DNA of 64,000 nt. It comes from a virus. The notes below the pieces were generated by a model. It was not told where the DNA came from. It saw nothing but the letters and a program-made list of their open reading frames with translations, and did no database searches. Below are positions 47,805 to 56,205 of this stretch, in pieces. Location of the stretch: IMG/VR virus record IMGVR_UViG_3300047334_000093, positions 1 through 64,000 of that record, one strand, 5' to 3'. The stretch's first letter is position 1. Each line of letters starts with the position of its first letter. The position numbers and the translations under genes are program-made.

Positions 47805-47960
47805 ATGTCTCTTATCGTCATTATCCTTGTGCTTCTGTTGCTTTTTGGCGGCGGGGGCTTATACGGGGGGGGCTTTGGCCTTGGCCATGGCGCTTACTGG
47901 GGCGGCGGCGGCTTAGGTTTGGTTTTGATCATCATCTTGCTTTTCGTTTTCTTCCGCTAA
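47805..47960 (+). CDS. 51-aa DUF3309-like membrane peptide
   Basis: ATG 47805 starts MSLIVIILVLLLLFGGGGLY, then GGGFGLGHGAYWGGGG and a hydrophobic end LVLIIILLFVFF. Two hydrophobic stretches around a Gly/Tyr-rich loop are the pattern of the small DUF3309-type membrane peptides found in bacteria and phages. It may help in the lysis step. Confidence 0.6.
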   Translation: MSLIVIILVLLLLFGGGGLYGGGFGLGHGAYWGGGGLGLVLIIILLFVFFR

Positions 47961-47961
47961 A

Positions 47962-48291
47962 GTGCCCGATCGTTTCGAAACCGAAGATTTGATGCAAATG
48001 CTTCGGGGCGAATTTCATCACCATATGGAGCCAGTCATGACCGCACTACAGGACTTACAGGCCGCCGTTACGGCGCAAACTTCTGAGATTACCGCTGTCG
48101 TAGCGGCGTTTCAATCCACTACCGCAGCGCTGACTGCCGCCTTGGCCAATAATGACGACGCTGGCGTTGAGGCTGCCGTGGCAACTTTGAACAGCAACAC
48201 CGCAGCGCTGGCGGCATTGCTGCCAACAACGCCAACCCCGGTTGCGCCAACCGGCACTGTCACCAGCGCTGGGACAATTGCGGCCAGCTAA
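47962..48291 (+). CDS. Ala/Thr-rich helical phage protein, 109 aa
   Basis: GTG 47962 starts one base after the previous stop. The product is a long amphipathic helix (ALQDLQAAVTAQTSEITAVV) with a low-complexity Ala/Thr/Pro tail. Similar helical proteins occur beside phage lysis genes. No motif beyond coiled-coil character. Confidence 0.55.
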   Translation: MPDRFETEDLMQMLRGEFHHHMEPVMTALQDLQAAVTAQTSEITAVVAAFQSTTAALTAALANNDDAGVEAAVATLNSNTAALAALLPTTPTPVAPTGTVTSAGTIAAS

Positions 48292-48504
48292 ATGCCAGTT
48301 TTCCACGAGTTTCGCGACCTTATACCGGTCGCGACGCCTCGTGGGCCTGGCGTAGCACTGCTGCTACGCTGTTACGGAATTGAGTCGCACGACATGTGGA
48401 CGGTCGTGATGGACGCGGATGGTTCGGTCTGGACGTTCCAAAACCCAGACATTCGCGTGCAGTTTAATCCGACGCTCGGTCGCGTACCGAAAGAAAAAAA
48501 CTGA
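48292..48504 (+). CDS. Small protein of unknown function, 70 aa
   Basis: The ATG abuts the previous stop. A short beta-rich product with TPRGPGVALLLRCYGIESHD and WTVVMDADGSVWTFQNPDIR shows repeated Trp/Asp strands. The compact fold resembles small phage host-modifying proteins, but no family is recognised. Confidence 0.55.
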   Translation: MPVFHEFRDLIPVATPRGPGVALLLRCYGIESHDMWTVVMDADGSVWTFQNPDIRVQFNPTLGRVPKEKN

Positions 48505-49254
48505 ATGGCACGTCACCTTGGCCGCAAGCCACGCGCTTACGATCAGCGCATCCCGCATTATTCCAGTCTTGTGGCTGGGAGGCGCAAGCTGATTGCGCCA
48601 CCTCCCGTTGCGGTAGATTACACGTCAAAAATGCCTGCTAATTTTGGCCAAATGCTGAACGACTCCCTTGGAGACTGCACGTGCGCGGCGCTCGCCCATG
48701 CCGTGCAGGTTACAAGCTTTGCAAGCGGCTCGGAGATTACGCCACCCGATAATGCCGTTTTGACTTTGTATGAAAGCGCGTGCGGTTACGACCCGGCCGA
48801 TCCGTCAACTGATCAAGGCGGGGTGGAACAGAATGTGCTAAAATACGTCATGGCGAACGGTATCCAGACCGGTGCGGCGCCCGTCACGGTATCGGGTTTT
48901 GTCGAAGTTGACCCACGCAGCATCATTGACCTGCGAAGGGTCATTTATGAATGCGGGTTTGTGTATATCGGCGTTGATTTGCCGACATCGTGGGAAAACA
49001 CGAACCACTGGACAAAAACGCCCGATGAGGCGCCGATCGCTGGTGGCCACGCCATCATTTTGGCCGGGTATGACATGAATGGTTTTACCGGCATTTCTTG
49101 GGGTGAGATCGTTACGGTAGACATCTCTGCAATTTTGCAGCGCTGCGACGAAGCGTACGCCGTCATGCTCAGTACGTGGTTTGAGACAAGCGGCAAGACA
49201 ATTGCCGGGCTGTCGCAATCAGACCTAACGGCGATGATGCAATCTTTAGCTTAA
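48505..49254 (+). CDS. Papain-like cysteine peptidase fold protein
   Basis: The 249-aa protein has NDSLGDCTCAALAHAVQ with Cys58/Cys60, GGHAIILAGYD with His182 and ISWGE with Trp199. Cys, His and the following Asn/Trp-type motif in this order define the C1/papain-like phage enzymes; the exact nucleophile (58 or 60) is uncertain. Such proteins are found in many phages with no known substrate. It lies between the lysis genes and the host-range array. Confidence 0.75.
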   Translation: MARHLGRKPRAYDQRIPHYSSLVAGRRKLIAPPPVAVDYTSKMPANFGQMLNDSLGDCTCAALAHAVQVTSFASGSEITPPDNAVLTLYESACGYDPADPSTDQGGVEQNVLKYVMANGIQTGAAPVTVSGFVEVDPRSIIDLRRVIYECGFVYIGVDLPTSWENTNHWTKTPDEAPIAGGHAIILAGYDMNGFTGISWGEIVTVDISAILQRCDEAYAVMLSTWFETSGKTIAGLSQSDLTAMMQSLA

Positions 49255-49265
49255 AGGAACATACG

Positions 49266-49676
49266 ATGCGTAAAATTTCCATTTTTCTTGGCCTATCGTT
49301 GCTCGCCGGTTGCGCCCTTACGGCCACGCAATCTGCTGCGATCACGAGTGCCGTCACGGCCGCTACGACGCTTGAGACCGATATTGCGACGGACATTCAG
49401 TCCGCAAGCGCAACGGGCGCAATCCCGGCCACCGCTCTTGTTGCCATCAATGCACAACTGACAACGTTGCAGACCGACATCGCAGCTTTATCGGCGGGCA
49501 ACACAACGGCCGCAACGGTCGAGGCAGATGTACAATCTGCCATTATGGATGCCGCACCTTATGTACCGGAAATCGCCGCGCTAATCACCACGGCAGCAAA
49601 AAAAGGTGTCGTGGCGCCGACAAGTGTCATTGCAACGCATTTTGACGCGGCCGAACAAGCACTACACGCGATCTGA
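49266..49676 (+). CDS. Lipoprotein, possible o-spanin, 136 aa
   Basis: A ribosome site AAAGGA precedes ATG 49266. MRKISIFLGLSLLAGCALTA has a lipobox LLAG-C, so it should be lipidated at Cys16. The remainder is Ala/Thr-rich and helical (ITSAVTAATTLETDIATDIQ). The position after lysis genes suggests an outer-membrane spanin partner for the coiled-coil protein at 45978, though it lies 3 kb away. Confidence 0.6.
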   Translation: MRKISIFLGLSLLAGCALTATQSAAITSAVTAATTLETDIATDIQSASATGAIPATALVAINAQLTTLQTDIAALSAGNTTAATVEADVQSAIMDAAPYVPEIAALITTAAKKGVVAPTSVIATHFDAAEQALHAI

Positions 49677-49690
49677 AACAGAGGCCGCAA

Positions 49691-52210
49691 ATGAAAATAA
49701 AAGTTGCATCTGCGGGCCTCTTTGCGTTCATGATTGCTGCAGTATCAGCTCACGCTGCATCGTTGAGTCCCGATAGCCTATATGGTCCAACGACTGGTTC
49801 ATCTGGCGGCTCTGGTCTTGGTTGTGCCAATGGCTCAAACATTAGCGGGTGCGGCTCAATTGCCACGGGCTCGGCACAAAACCGCACGTTGGCCGCTCGT
49901 GCGGCAGATGTCTTTAACCCCAAGAATTTTGGCGCCATTGGTGACGGAAACGTCCATACTATAAGTTCCACGCTCGGTATTACGACCTTAGCTGGTCTCA
50001 CGGGCTATACGGTCAATGGCACGCATCCCTACGCAGGTCTGGGCGCGTCTCCTGTTGGAAATTACGCGGCCCTTCCAGCACTGCAAGCTATGTCTAGCGG
50101 CGCCACCGTTATTCCCATGTATTCGACAGTTTATGTTGGTGGCCCTGGATTTAACAGCGTTTTTGTTGCTTCGGGGAGTACATTTATCCCGGTTGGGTCG
50201 GGAACTGCGGAACGCCAAGCAGGATTTGCTTATACGGTAGGTCAAATATTTTCTAGCGGTGGCACAAGTGGAAATGATAATCTTTATATTATAACTACAG
50301 CGGGAACGACTGCTAATTTTGGCGTAAATCAAACAACGCGTGGATGCGCGACAGATGGCAGTGCAGTATATTGCTATTTGGGTGGAAATTCTGTCGGTAT
50401 GGGCGCGCTTAAGCCTGGAATGCAATGTAGCAATAGTGCTGGAACTATGCCGGCAGGGAGCACGATTGTTACGATTAACCCGGCAGCGCAAGTTATACAA
50501 TTGAATGTCCCAACAACTGGCTCACTTGCTCTAAATGCATCGTTCTCATGTGGTTATAATCTAAACAAAATTGCTGTCGGCGCACAAGTAACAGGGTTCA
50601 ACATTCCGCCTGGAACGACAGTCACAGCAGTTAATAACTATGGCATCAATCAAACAATCACGCTTTCGCAAGGCGTAACGGCGGCTGAAACGGCTTTTAC
50701 GCCGGTTGAGTTTTACAGCCCGTTTACTGATGCGCAAATAGCTAATGCAACGATGGACTGGCTAGGCATTCAAGCAGCCGAGATTGCAGCGGGGGCGAGC
50801 GTCCCAACTGGCACAACAGCACCGAACGGGGGCGGAACGGTTTTTATCCCCAACGGATACTATGTCAATAATCTGGGTATTCAAATACCGCAGGCTAATG
50901 AAGTAGACACTAAGGGCTCAGGTATGGGCTCAACTGTGTTGTATTGGAATGTTGATACAGGCCCAGGCTCATGTTTTCTCAATGACGGGTTTCGTTTGAC
51001 TGGGCTTAATTCCGGGTTTGAAAAATTCAATGTTATTCAAGATTTACAAGTGTTAGGACCGTCAAACCAGCTTACTATGGGTGCCTCCAACGTTTTAGCT
51101 TGTGGTATATCCGTCAATGGTTACAAAAACGTAGATACCGTTCAGGTAAGTCAAACCTTTGCTGGTATAGCAAACAATGGCGGGCAAGGTATCCTCCACA
51201 ACTTAAATATATACCACACTTACTATGGCGTGTATTTCGACATGCCAGACACATACGCGAATTTTGGCGACAACCTTTTTCAAGGTGTGCAGATCAACGG
51301 CGCCACTATGGCTGACGTGGCTTGCAGCGTTTCTTATTGTGATCCTAGCTCAACGTGGACGAGAAGCGGGTTTTTTGCTGCTCCTTATGGTTTTATGACT
51401 GAGACAAACGGGTTGCCAAATTCTCTTGCAGGTAATCGAGGCCTTATCTTCGACCACACAAAATTTGAAAATGTTCAGGCAGAAAATATTGGCCACGCCA
51501 TGATTGGAGACGATAGACCATACGGACAAGCTGTATCACAAGCGTTGGAGACGATTTGGGAGCAATTCGAGCCGTATTGGGGCGCCAATGGAACATTTCA
51601 AATTGCCAATACGTCAACGTCGACCTCACCAAGCGGTGCAATATTTGAAATGGGTTACTGCAACGATTGCGAAATTAAAATCCCGGCCGAAAGTGAACTT
51701 TGGTTGGCTCAGTCAGACGGCGTGATTGATATCCTTTCTACAACAGGATTTAATTTCTTTGGTGATATTGGAACAATTTTGGCTGAAAACACGACCGCCG
51801 CAGTTCTTAGCAACAACATGAATCCAAATAACTGGCGTTTTTTTGCAAGCGGCTGGCAGGGCATAGCCTGCTTCTCGTGCGGGTATTATCCGCTAAATCA
51901 GGTGTTAGCTTATCCTGCGGCGGGAGCTGGAAACATTGCGGCAGCAACCGGCACGGCTGGTGAGCAAGTGGTTGGAATTTCGCAAGGCGCAATAGGCAAT
52001 AATGCCGTTATTGCTACCTCTGGCGTTGCCAACTGTGTTTTAGCCGCCGGAACCAACAACCCGAACGTTCCTCTTACTACAGCAGCAAGCGGAAAATGCA
52101 CCCAGGCTACAGGGTCAAATAGTGCTACGCCATACATCGGTTGGACCAATTACGGAGCGGTTTCGACCGGTTCTATCATACCGGTGCATTTGCGGATCGG
52201 AGGGCTATAA
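49691..52210 (+). CDS. Beta-helix tailspike with Sec signal and SLYG motif, 839 aa
   Basis: MKIKVASAGLFAFMIAAVSA is a Sec signal, cleaved after SAHA. The mature start ASLSPDSLYG is shared with the 54849 product. A tailspike opening follows: DVFNPKNFGAIGDGN, then TMDWLGIQAAEIA and FIPNGYYVNNLGIQIP, as in pectate-lyase-like spikes. The long middle is a strand ladder with Trp-rich and Asn-rich turns. It is paralogous to the product of 56206 (VFNPK-[N/D]-[F/Y]-G and MDWLG). Catalytic residues cannot be assigned. Confidence 0.75.
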   Translation: MKIKVASAGLFAFMIAAVSAHAASLSPDSLYGPTTGSSGGSGLGCANGSNISGCGSIATGSAQNRTLAARAADVFNPKNFGAIGDGNVHTISSTLGITTLAGLTGYTVNGTHPYAGLGASPVGNYAALPALQAMSSGATVIPMYSTVYVGGPGFNSVFVASGSTFIPVGSGTAERQAGFAYTVGQIFSSGGTSGNDNLYIITTAGTTANFGVNQTTRGCATDGSAVYCYLGGNSVGMGALKPGMQCSNSAGTMPAGSTIVTINPAAQVIQLNVPTTGSLALNASFSCGYNLNKIAVGAQVTGFNIPPGTTVTAVNNYGINQTITLSQGVTAAETAFTPVEFYSPFTDAQIANATMDWLGIQAAEIAAGASVPTGTTAPNGGGTVFIPNGYYVNNLGIQIPQANEVDTKGSGMGSTVLYWNVDTGPGSCFLNDGFRLTGLNSGFEKFNVIQDLQVLGPSNQLTMGASNVLACGISVNGYKNVDTVQVSQTFAGIANNGGQGILHNLNIYHTYYGVYFDMPDTYANFGDNLFQGVQINGATMADVACSVSYCDPSSTWTRSGFFAAPYGFMTETNGLPNSLAGNRGLIFDHTKFENVQAENIGHAMIGDDRPYGQAVSQALETIWEQFEPYWGANGTFQIANTSTSTSPSGAIFEMGYCNDCEIKIPAESELWLAQSDGVIDILSTTGFNFFGDIGTILAENTTAAVLSNNMNPNNWRFFASGWQGIACFSCGYYPLNQVLAYPAAGAGNIAAATGTAGEQVVGISQGAIGNNAVIATSGVANCVLAAGTNNPNVPLTTAASGKCTQATGSNSATPYIGWTNYGAVSTGSIIPVHLRIGGL

Positions 52211-52359
52211 TGCGAAATTATGCCATTGTTTTTGCTGCGGTGTTTGCTGCCTTAAGTGGTTCCGCAGAGGCGCAGAGCAGTGGAGCAAACACTGGCGCGG
52301 GTATCCTTGATGGTGCATCTATTATCCTTATTAACCCTGCAGCGATAGGGGGGCCGTGA
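52210..52359 (+). CDS. 49-aa secreted peptide
   Basis: The start overlaps the tailspike stop as TAATG. MRNYAIVFAAVFAALSGSAE has a signal cleaved after AEA. The mature 27 residues start QSSGANTGAGILDGASIIL. It is the smallest exported protein in the host-range array and could interact with the spikes. Unknown function. Confidence 0.55.
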   Translation: MRNYAIVFAAVFAALSGSAEAQSSGANTGAGILDGASIILINPAAIGGP

Positions 52360-52360
52360 C

Positions 52361-53389
52361 ATGCCGTTCCAAACAACAGACCAAGGTGCGGCGGTTCGGA
52401 TTCTTGCTTACGATACAGCGGCTGGGTCGTTCCTTCCCCTCTTTGCATCAAACGGCACGCTTGACGTTACGGGCAGCGGCGGTGGGGGTTCTGGTGGGAC
52501 CGTTACGGTAGCCGGAGGCACGCTGACTGGCATAACCAATACCGTTGCGGTTGCGGGCACCGTCACTATAGCAAATCCCGGCAGCGTTGTCTCTGCAGTA
52601 TCGGTCACTAATTTTCCTAGCACACAAACCGTTGCCGGAACGGTGACAATTGCTAATCCTGGAACTACATCTAGCACTGTTACTATTGCTAATGCCGTGG
52701 CGCTTGCCGCCGGAAGCGCGCAGATTGGCACAGTCGCCCTTGCTGGCGGCACAATTGCGGCAACCGGAACGGTAGCAGTAAACAATTTTCCTAGTACACA
52801 AGCTATTAGCGGCACTCTAACGGGTATAACTAACGGCGTTACCCTCGCTGCCGGCCCCAACAACGTCGGAACCGTAGCGATTGCGGGCGGCGCTTTGACC
52901 GTTGGCGGAACGACCAAGGTTGTTTCAGGTTCGCTCTACAATCTTGGTGGGGGGACAACCTACAGCAACGGCGTTGTGATTGGCTCTTCCGCATCTCCGG
53001 GTGGAAACGGCCTTGTATCGGTAACTGGTGTGTTCCGCGCTGGCGCCACGAGCGGCTTGTTGCAAGACCTGATGTTGTTTACGTCTGACGCGCAAACGAC
53101 CGCGTCGTTTAACAGCCTGATTTTCGCCAACGGACTGCCGACAAGCAGCACCGTGACAGATCACACTACACTAAACGTCTCTTCTGCTGATTTAGCTAAA
53201 GTTCCAAAAGTCGTTCCATTGACCTCGGCGTTTCCGCTTGGCACTGCCACTTCGTTTCAAACTCTTCAGCAAACGCTGCCAGTAATCGCGCCGACCGGAA
53301 CGTTTGATATTGCCTTCGTTCAGACCGGGACTTTTGCGTCCACCAGCACGCAAGACCTGGCTTGGGCGCTGTCGTTCTTGTCGGATTAA
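52361..53389 (+). CDS. Fibre-like protein with NFPSTQ repeats, 342 aa
   Basis: The low-complexity repeat region alternates TVTIANPG- and NFPSTQ-type units (VTNFPSTQTVAGTV; VNNFPSTQAISGTL). A Gly/Ser-rich segment and a C-terminal globular domain (LLQDLMLFTSDAQTTASFNS; FDIAFVQTGTFASTSTQDLA) follow. The repeats predict a thin trimeric stalk. The NFPSTQ unit recurs in the protein at 55188. It lacks an obvious signal sequence, unlike several neighbours. Confidence 0.65.
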   Translation: MPFQTTDQGAAVRILAYDTAAGSFLPLFASNGTLDVTGSGGGGSGGTVTVAGGTLTGITNTVAVAGTVTIANPGSVVSAVSVTNFPSTQTVAGTVTIANPGTTSSTVTIANAVALAAGSAQIGTVALAGGTIAATGTVAVNNFPSTQAISGTLTGITNGVTLAAGPNNVGTVAIAGGALTVGGTTKVVSGSLYNLGGGTTYSNGVVIGSSASPGGNGLVSVTGVFRAGATSGLLQDLMLFTSDAQTTASFNSLIFANGLPTSSTVTDHTTLNVSSADLAKVPKVVPLTSAFPLGTATSFQTLQQTLPVIAPTGTFDIAFVQTGTFASTSTQDLAWALSFLSD

Positions 53390-53395
53390 CGATAT

Positions 53396-54094
53396 ATGCG
53401 ACCTATTTTGATCAATAACCCAAATTCAAATTTGCTAATTGGATCAAAGGGCAAATGGAAATTTGACGAAGGTGTAGGGTCAATTGTTCGCGATAGCAGC
53501 GGCAATGGTTTGGACCTATATTTATCAGGGTCTGCAATATGGAACAAAGGTATTTACGGGAACTCTGTCTTTTTCGTAGAAGCAATGGCTGCGTCTCAAC
53601 AAAAATTTATAATTCCTAGTTCAGGTTTTAGTATGTCATGCTGGTGCAAACCGACTACATCGAGTCAAACGGGTATTATTTTCGCGGCGTGGGTAACTCC
53701 GGCAAATTTTGCATACATACAATTAATAAATTTTTCGGGAAGCGTTCAACTGCGAGTTGGTAAAATTAGCGGAGATTGGTTAACTCTAAGCACAAACGGT
53801 TCAGTTTTGCCGAATAATATTTGGACGCATTTTGCATTTACGTGGAACGGGCAATTAAATAGCAATTCCATGGTTTTATACGTTAATGGTAAAGTCCCCA
53901 CTCAAACTTTTGCACCAGATGCCAGCACGCCAAATCCCGCCGGAACATTGGTGTCTTTGTCTTTTGCAAATGAAATTTCGGCAGGAAACCCCAGTTTTGT
54001 CGGGGGTTTCGACCAGGGCCAAGTTTGGAATCGTGCTTTATCATCTGCCGAAATTTATCAACTCTACGCACTCCAGCCCGGAAACGGCCAATGA
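53396..54094 (+). CDS. LamG-like carbohydrate-binding protein, 232 aa
   Basis: The sequence has a LamG/concanavalin jelly-roll pattern: GKWKFDEGVGSIVRDSSGNG, LDLYLSGSAIWNKGIYGNSV, FSMSCWCKPTT, and WTHFAFTWNGQLNSNSMVLY with a closing QVWNRALSSAEIYQLYA. LamG domains bind sugars or proteins, often on surfaces. Located among tailspikes, it is probably an adhesion subunit or receptor-binding accessory. Confidence 0.75.
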   Translation: MRPILINNPNSNLLIGSKGKWKFDEGVGSIVRDSSGNGLDLYLSGSAIWNKGIYGNSVFFVEAMAASQQKFIIPSSGFSMSCWCKPTTSSQTGIIFAAWVTPANFAYIQLINFSGSVQLRVGKISGDWLTLSTNGSVLPNNIWTHFAFTWNGQLNSNSMVLYVNGKVPTQTFAPDASTPNPAGTLVSLSFANEISAGNPSFVGGFDQGQVWNRALSSAEIYQLYALQPGNGQ

Positions 54095-54621
54095 GCACAT
54101 ACATCTACGCCCCAAACGCCACAGCCCAAGGCGCCCCTTGGACCGCTCCAGTTGGCGTAACGCTAACGGAGGCATGGCCCGCGACGTATGGTGATTGGAT
54201 CGACATCACAGCACTCAGCACGGCGCCCACACCCGGCAGCACATATGCCAACGGCACTTGGACTGCGCCCGTAGCGCCAAGCACAACTCCGACGAATGCA
54301 CAGCTTGCCGCTGCACTTCAAAATGCCGGGCTTACGCTTACATGCACGAGTGATTCAGCGCTGGACGGCGTGTATGCACTCGACACTGCCACGCAGCAAG
54401 CAATCAACGCAACCAGCACATACATCCTCACGAACCCTGGAAAGTTCCCCGGTGGCGCTACGTCCCTCGTGTGGCTTGATGTGGCGGGAACTCCCCGCAC
54501 GTTCACGTCTACCGAGACGTTTCAAGAATATGCGACTGCGACTGCGAATGTGGTGGCAGAGCTTGATCTCTACGCCGCGGGGCAGGGAAGCGCGCCGACG
54601 ATGAGTGTGACGATAGCTTAA
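54091..54621 (+). CDS. DUF4376-like tail protein, 176 aa
   Basis: The start overlaps the previous stop as ATGA. The C-terminal two thirds match the DUF4376 pattern: LDGVYALDTATQQAINATST, YILTNPGKFPGG, TFTSTETFQEYATATANVVA. Phage DUF4376 domains occur in tail fibre assembly and tip proteins. The N-terminus is a Thr/Pro-rich stretch with PATYGDWIDITAL. Confidence 0.7.
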   Translation: MSTYIYAPNATAQGAPWTAPVGVTLTEAWPATYGDWIDITALSTAPTPGSTYANGTWTAPVAPSTTPTNAQLAAALQNAGLTLTCTSDSALDGVYALDTATQQAINATSTYILTNPGKFPGGATSLVWLDVAGTPRTFTSTETFQEYATATANVVAELDLYAAGQGSAPTMSVTIA

Positions 54622-54645
54622 CATTTTCCCCGGCCTAAACGCCGG

Positions 54646-54831
54646 GTGTTTCAGCGAGAATGTACTATCAAAAAACAATTTGCTTTGGCTGGGTTGTGCG
54701 CTGCGTTGGTGGCGCTTCCCGCGCTGGATGAAGCTGCCAGCCTTGACTCAAACAGCCTGCAGTGGCGGCGTAGCGTAGCATCAAATTGGATTTCACCTAA
54801 TTTTTTCCCTACTATCACCTACAATCCGTAA
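54646..54831 (+). CDS. Short signal-bearing protein with an ASL..SL motif
   Basis: The only in-frame start is GTG 54646, which gives an unusual n-region (MFQRECTIKKQ) before the hydrophobic core FALAGLCAALVALPAL. Cleavage near DEA would leave ASLDSNSLQW, which matches the mature start of two neighbours. The remaining ~25 residues look unstructured. It may be a truncated or vestigial member of the SLYG signal family. A ribosome site is unclear. Confidence 0.4.
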   Translation: MFQRECTIKKQFALAGLCAALVALPALDEAASLDSNSLQWRRSVASNWISPNFFPTITYNP

Positions 54832-54848
54832 AGCAACGGAGGAAAAAT

Positions 54849-55184
54849 TTGCGTATTTTTGCTCGAATTAGTTTGCTGTTGGTGCTAATTCCGCTAGCCG
54901 CACACGCGGCAAGTTTGGAAAACGGCTCGCTTTACGGCGGAGAAACAAATGGTTCTGGCGGCGGGTCGTTGCCGGTGTTGCTTGGTGTGGGCGCGCCGGG
55001 GACAAGGGTTGGACAAAATGGGCAAGAATACATCGACACCGCATCCAAAACCATATGGGTTTACGACGTAACCGCTTGGGCGCCCATCTATACCGCATCT
55101 CCCGTCCCGCCGGGCGTAGCGGCCACGCTGGCCTTTAACTCCGCAACAAATAGCGGGCTTCTTTCCATTTTGATGGGGTTCTGA
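54849..55184 (+). CDS. Signal-bearing protein with SLYG motif, 111 aa
   Basis: TTG 54849 follows a strong GGAGG. MRIFARISLLLVLIPLAAHA is the signal, cleaved to ASLENGSLYGGETN. The core GAPGTRVGQNGQEYIDTASK with WVYDVTAWAPIY is the short strand unit seen at the neck of phage stalks. A hydrophobic tail follows. It may link the exported spikes to each other. Confidence 0.6.
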   Translation: MRIFARISLLLVLIPLAAHAASLENGSLYGGETNGSGGGSLPVLLGVGAPGTRVGQNGQEYIDTASKTIWVYDVTAWAPIYTASPVPPGVAATLAFNSATNSGLLSILMGF

Positions 55185-55187
55185 TTC

Positions 55188-56204
55188 ATGCGCAGGTGGC
55201 TCTTGGCTTCGGCTGCAATTTTGATTTCGCTGCCGGCATATGCCGAAACCACTATGACGGTGCTTAACAGTTCTGGCAGCGTGGTCAATATCCCGGCTGA
55301 GACCAGCACGGTTGGCGGGGTGAGCAGTGTGACGCTGCATAGCGTTCCCGAGGTCAGCGGCTCCGCAGTTACGAGCGGCAATCCGCTGCCCACCGCGGAC
55401 AGCGCCGCGGAAGGATCGCTTGCTACGATCGCGACGCAGACCAGCGGGGTTGCCACGGCGGCCAAGCAGGCGACAATCAACGCGGACGGCGGATCGCAAG
55501 TTCATGTGCAAAATTTCCCCAGCACACAAGCCGTAACGGTCAGCGGTACCCCGACTGTTGCTGTCACTACGCTTCCCGCGCTGCCCAACGGGACCAATGC
55601 CATTGGCTCCGTAACCGTGACCAATACACCTAACGTCGCAGTCACGTCGCTGCCAGCGCTGCCCAACGGGACCAACACGATCGGCAACGTCAACATCAAC
55701 GGCACACCATCTGTATCTATCAGCGGCACTGTTCCGGTATCTGGCTCCGTGGCGCTGATGGGCACCCCAAGCGTATCTGTGACATCAACGGTTCTACCGA
55801 CTGGCGCGGCTACGAACGCCAACCAGGGCACGGTAAACACGGTCGGAACCAACACGACCAGCGGAAACCTTCAGGTTATCCAAGGCGCCACCGGCGGCGT
55901 CCCCTTGCCGGTCAGCGGTGCCATAACGGCGACGCCGAGCAGCGTCTCATACGGGTTAATTTCTTGCACAACCACGGCCAGCACGAGCACGCAATGTATG
56001 GCTGGGGGGTCGTTCCCCCACGGGGGCGATATCCTTAATCCTGCCACCGCAACAGCAAATCTGTGCTTTAATTTTGGCTCTGCGGCTAGTGCTTCGAGCC
56101 CATGCTTAGCACCCGGCACCGCTTACCATCTTCCATTCCCCACTGTTCAAGCTCTTAATGTCTACGCTACAGCCGCACAAACCGTCGAAGGATTTGCATA
56201 CTAA
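55188..56204 (+). CDS. Signal-bearing fibre with Thr/Val-rich repeats, 338 aa
   Basis: MRRWLLASAAILISLPAYAE is a Sec signal. The body is a Ser/Thr/Val-rich series of units with NFPSTQAVTVSGTPTVAVTT, and TLPALPNGTNAIGSV repeated as SLPALPNGTNTIGNV. The C-terminus (ISCTTTASTSTQCMAGG) holds Cys residues. The repetitive stalk resembles trimeric fibres and shares NFPSTQ with the product of 52361. Confidence 0.65.
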   Translation: MRRWLLASAAILISLPAYAETTMTVLNSSGSVVNIPAETSTVGGVSSVTLHSVPEVSGSAVTSGNPLPTADSAAEGSLATIATQTSGVATAAKQATINADGGSQVHVQNFPSTQAVTVSGTPTVAVTTLPALPNGTNAIGSVTVTNTPNVAVTSLPALPNGTNTIGNVNINGTPSVSISGTVPVSGSVALMGTPSVSVTSTVLPTGAATNANQGTVNTVGTNTTSGNLQVIQGATGGVPLPVSGAITATPSSVSYGLISCTTTASTSTQCMAGGSFPHGGDILNPATATANLCFNFGSAASASSPCLAPGTAYHLPFPTVQALNVYATAAQTVEGFAY

Positions 56205-56205
56205 T

